From: Palaemon carinicauda
Taxonomy: Eukaryota; Arthropoda; Malacostraca; Decapoda; Palaemonidae
DNA: 64,000 nt
Assembly (NCBI RefSeq): GCF_036898095.1
Contig: NC_090744.1
Span: 100,798,983 to 100,862,982 of the forward strand
Direction: 5' to 3'
The notes under the pieces are model-generated. The model was not told where the DNA came from, made no database searches, and saw only the letters and a list, made by a program, of their open reading frames with translations. Each line of letters opens with the position of its first letter. The first letter of the stretch is position 1. The translations under genes were made by a program, and so were the position numbers. This document shows, piece by piece, positions 59,303 to 64,000 of this stretch.

Positions 59303-60135
59303 TAAGGTTAATATTTTTTTCTTGTTGTTTCGACCGCATTAGTGGGATGTCCGCCAGCCACGGTGAGCTGACCAGACGGGTTTGCCGTGTACGATGTTTA
59401 CCCCACCTTTTCTAGGGGCCTCCCCATGTGGGGTGGGCTGCGGTGTCCTCAATAGGCCAGCCCAGTCACGGGTCCAGCTGCCGAACTCTGGTGTCACGGC
59501 ACCGTCACCAGAGAGCGACTGAATCTTAGACTCGCCGCCTGAGTGCAGTCGTGGGCTAAGGGCTTCCAGCTATCCAGGCCTGCCCCCTTCACCCACGGTG
59601 CTGTCGCCTCAGGTCTTGCTGGTGGTGATGATGATGATGATGGTGAGAAAGAGATGAAGAAGGGTGGAGGAAACGACAGAATGCCAGTAGCTGGGTATAT
59701 TGTTTTGGGTGGTCGTGGCTTTGCAACGGCCACGCACACACACTTGGCCCACATCGTTTTCACCGCGGCTCAAGACATATGAGACAGGCGGCTTCTCCGA
59801 TGTTGGTTGCATCGGGCTGCCGGGTTCTTGTTATGTCAAGGCCCGCCTTGTTGCCTGCCCGACAGGCATTGCCCTCTTCCGCCGGTGCTGGGAAGCTCCG
59901 CCGTTCGGGTCTTCTTTGGTTTGATTTTGGAGTTTTCCTTCTCCTAGCCTTTGCCTATCTTAAAATAAAGGAGAAGGCCTATAGGGGTTCAGTCTTGGTC
60001 TGGTCTCTCAGAACTGGCCTTAGCGGTATGGTTGAGCCTGCCAGGGTGGATAAACTACCCCACCGCCATTGCCCAGCCCATCATTGGGACACTCAAGCCC
60101 CTCTACTGCAGCAAAGTGCTGGACCATCAGAGGGG

Positions 60136-60145
60136 AATTTTAATT
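60136..60145. repeat. LINE target-site duplication, right
   Basis: AATTTTAATT matches 56088-56097 exactly. Confidence 0.85.
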
Positions 60146-60688
60146 AGAGATAGAGAAAACTAAGAAATCAATTTACGATTTATTATTTCAATACCAAACC
60201 TATGAGCATTCTGTTTCCCAGCCTTTATTATTTGATATTGTTCTTGTAGTAAACTTACACTTCCTGACCAATAGAGAAAAAACAAGCTCTGCAGATATAG
60301 ATGATATTTAGGGTAGCAGTTTTGTCTATAAACATTTTATTTAGTTTACATTAACAATTTAGGGTATACAGAATGTCCTCAACTTACATTCTAAGATACA
60401 AACACAAATCCAACTAAGAATAACAAATATATGATAAAGAAATACTGAAATAAAGCAATATTGTGTCATTTGAAACTGCAAGCAAAATGACATTTGTAAT
60501 AACCTGATAACTATTTCATATGAAACCCAGCTCTTTGTTGAATTTTGTAGCTGGAAAGTATAGCCATGGGATTCAGGTTAGGCCTTTCCTAGTCCAAAAT
60601 TTAACTTGCAAACAGCTTCTTGGAACCAATTAAGTTTGTATGTTGATGACCCTCTGTACCATATATCGTTGTTATTTAGCTCCTTTGT
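60146..60688. other. intron 8, unassigned AT-rich part
   Basis: Nothing was recognised between the LINE and the MITE. Confidence 0.6.
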
Positions 60689-60692
60689 TTAA

Positions 60693-60993
60693 CCCTTTTA
60701 CCCCCAAAGGACGTACTGGTACGTTTCACAAAAGTCATCCCTTTACCCCCATGGACGTACCGGTACGTCCTAGCAAAAAAAATGCTATAAAATTTTTTTT
60801 TTTCATATTTTTGATAATTTTTTGAGAAAATTCAGGCATTTTCCAAGAGAATGAGACCAACCTGACCTCTCTATGACAAAAATTAAGGCTATTAGAGCAA
60901 TTTAAAAACAATATACTGCAAAATGTGCTGGGAAAAAGATAACCCCCTGGGGGTAAGGGTTGGAAATTTCCAAATAGCCTGGGGGTAAAAGGG
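60693..60993. mobile_element. piggyBac-like MITE with TTAA duplication
   Basis: The terminal inverted repeat CCCTTTTACCCCCA (60693-60706) is matched by TGGGGGTAAAAGGG at the right end (60980-60993 approximately), and TTAA lies directly outside both ends (60689-60692, 60994-60997). TTAA plus a CCC-starting terminus is the piggyBac signature. There is no coding capacity. The left end carries a second CCCTTTACCCCCA copy at about 60750, and the perfect palindrome GGACGTACCGGTACGTCC follows it. Confidence 0.88.
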
Positions 60994-61101
60994 TTAATTA
61001 GCCAATGTTCACTATATAAAGGCCTAGAAAATTGTCATATTTTATAATCTTTTCTCCATAGCGTTTCATATAGATTTGTAGTATTATAATACCCATGATG
61101 A

Positions 61102-62395
<1,294 letters not shown>

Positions 62396-62653
62396 ATTAG
62401 TCTCTTATTACTTATGTGGTTTGCATAGCATATTGTATAAATCCTTTAAGACTCTGAGGGAGTTGGTGAATTTTCAACTAAAATTGTATAATTTTTTATA
62501 GAATTTTAATTTAATGATTACTGTATTAGTCTCATATTACTTATGTGATTTGCATAGCATATTGTATAAATCCTTTAAGACTCTGAGGGAGTTGGTGAAT
62601 TTTCAACTAAAATTGTATTATCTTTTATAGAATTTTCATTTAATGATTACTGT
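62396..62653 (+). repeat. 129-bp tandem duplication
   Basis: 62396-62524 and 62525-62653 are two head-to-tail copies (ATTAGTCTC..ATTACTTATGTG to TTTAATGATTACTGT) with a handful of substitutions. Confidence 0.92.
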
Positions 62654-62843
62654 GTTCGCATAGGGAAAGCACTGAGTTTAAGTATCTCCTGTGAGGAGTA
62701 CAAAGTCTCATAGTGTTTATGGAAATGGAGAGTATACACTGCGGAGGGTTAAGGATATAGTACACTGTTAACAGAATGGCTGCCTTGCGTGATTTATAAT
62801 GAGTGAGGGAAGTAATTTCTGTCAAGGGGAATTACTGAGAGAA

Positions 62844-62958
62844 ATGAACGGCCTTATCACATTGAATCAGCGCTTCTCGCCTGGTCAACGAGTTAAGCAA
62901 TGCTGGGCCGGGTCAGTACTTGGATGGGGGACTGCCTGGGAACACCAGATGCTGTTGG
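62844..62958 (+). pseudogene. 5S rRNA-like sequence in intron 9
   Basis: It reads ACGGCCTTATCACATTGAAT, CTTCTCGCCTGGTCAACGAG, TTAAGCAATGCTGGGCCGGG, TCAGTACTTGGATGGGGGAC, TGCCTGGGAACACC and ends GCTGTTGGCA. The order and length (~115) match 5S rRNA. Box C is altered (TGGATGGGGGACTGCC instead of TGGATGGGTGACCGCC), and the nearest T-run is about 15 bp downstream, so a working gene is unlikely. It differs from the copy in DIRS-A2. Confidence 0.8.
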
Positions 62959-64000
62959 CAATTGAATAAGGGTTTTTGGTTTAAGGAGTGGATAAACAAT
63001 TTTAAAAAATGTTTCTTATAAGTGATTTTTCAGCTTGGTGGGTAGCATCACATGATCACTCCAGATGATTTTGTATTTTTGTTCATTTCCACTCTTGGCC
63101 TCTAATTCATCATCGGGTTTACTTTAGTGTGGTAATTTCTTACTCTGAGGTTGTTAGTACCTTTACTACTCTGGCAAAAAAGGAAGATATCTTGGATCTT
63201 TTGTATTTCCTCTATTCTAGTCACTATATATGACATCTAGATTATGAGGCAGAAGACAGAGTTTGGTATCTGGATCAGTATATCTCTCTCTAAATCATGC
63301 ATTTTTAAAACCATTTATTTTTAATTTAGAAAGTGATTTTTCATATTTAGATGTTCTTTACGAACTTTTTTCATTGTTATGGTATTAGCACAGCTGGTAG
63401 GTCACATATCTTGTTCACTTCGGATAACTGTGTTTTCGATCGCTTATAAGTGAGGCCTCTTGTTCACCTCTGATTTTTGTAGTGTGGTAATTTCTTACAC
63501 TTGGATTTATATTACCATTACGAGTCAGGCTGTAAAGACTTGAACATTACATTTGATTATCTGTATTTAGTCAGGAATTATAGTTGATAATAAAAGATAA
63601 ATTTTCATATTAAGTGCATGAATATCCCTCTGCTATTAAATCCCTCTTGGGGTACCATTACAGCGACTTCTATATGTCATGGTAGGTGCTGTTACATGTG
63701 TTTGACATTTCAGCCATAAACCTCAGCAGGTGCACAACCCTAACATTCCAGCTGTAAACAGGATCGGTGATAGGTCTTAGCATGCTAGAAATCTTACAAT
63801 AAACTGACTTATCAAGTTTTTAAGGTATGATCTAATGCAATTTTTCATCAAAGTATGCATAGACTGTTTCTTCGCTATATGGGGGTATAACTCTCAATTC
63901 CTTAATTTTGTTGTGAATAGGACCAATAACTTCATTTTGGTAGCTCAGAGTTCAACTTAGTTCTAGATTTAGAGTAATAGGTTAGGCCTAGATTCTCAAG
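62959..64000. other. intron 9, right end of window, unassigned
   Basis: AT-rich, with no recognised exon or element. The final reptin exon was searched for here by its conserved DDIKRVYSLFLDE-type block and not found. Confidence 0.6.

Larger units (their letters stand above)
56098..60135 (-). mobile_element. APE-type LINE, 4.0 kb, antisense, with 10-bp TSD
   Basis: On the minus strand the element runs from 60135 to 56098 and ends in a short (GAC)n-type tail (GTC repeats at 56098-56115 on +). Direct repeats AATTTTAATT flank it, so the ends are well defined and the copy may be close to full length. It contains a single ORF with endonuclease, RT and a C-terminal C2H2 finger, inactivated by at least three lesions. 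Its GC content is clearly higher than that of the host intron. Confidence 0.9.

Noticed and set aside
62844..62958. Functional 5S rRNA gene
   Set aside because: Box C is mutated, the terminator T-run is displaced, and it is a lone copy in an intron. Called 5S-like pseudogene instead.

Overview
The window is arthropod nuclear DNA, most likely from a decapod crustacean. That assignment is an inference. It rests on a single spliced metazoan gene whose large introns are packed with DIRS retrotransposons, SINEs, LINEs with microsatellite tails, and very abundant (TA)n, (CT)n and (TAA)n microsatellites. No bacterial features were seen.

The only host protein gene I can support is RuvB-like 2 (reptin, RUVBL2) on the + strand. 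Nine exons between 13467 and 61254 join in phase into 417 codons with Walker A, Walker B and ATNRG motifs. The family is about 460 residues long, so the last roughly 45 codons lie beyond position 64000. Introns 2, 4, 5 and 8 are inflated by transposable elements to 17.3, 10.4, 8.2 and 6.4 kb.

Layout. 1-13.4 kb: upstream DNA with microsatellites, a (CT)n-containing minisatellite, LINE 3' fragments and two tRNA-derived SINEs. 13.5-15.1 kb: exon 1, intron 1 and exon 2. 15.5-30.2 kb (intron 2): a three-layer nest, in which an old DIRS-A terminal remnant is split by a DIRS-B element without a reverse transcriptase, which is itself split by a 7.8-kb DIRS-A element (A1). 32.6-33.3 kb: exons 3 and 4. 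33.3-43.6 kb (intron 4): a LINE fragment split by a second DIRS-A (A2) that carries coding-repeat arrays and a 5S rRNA-like insertion. 43.6 kb: exon 5. 43.9-50.4 kb (intron 5): a nearly intact third DIRS (family C) with gag, RT/RNase H and tyrosine-recombinase frames, flanked by a 185-bp direct duplication of intron sequence. 51.9-54.8 kb: exons 6 to 8, with a TA-flanked MITE in intron 7. 56.1-60.1 kb (intron 8): an APE-type LINE with a 10-bp target-site duplication, antisense to the gene, followed by a piggyBac-like MITE. 61.1 kb: exon 9, then intron 9 with a 129-bp tandem duplication and a second 5S-like sequence.

All DIRS copies share one design: inverted terminal repeats, plus an internal complementary region just before the right repeat that joins the complements of the two outer ends. 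This is the DIRS1 architecture and implies a circular intermediate integrated by tyrosine recombinase. The most unusual points are the long diverged flanking duplication around the young C element, the loss of the RNase H catalytic Glu in C, and the identical terminal repeats on the coding-dead, 5S-bearing A2 copy, which suggest recent mobilisation in trans.
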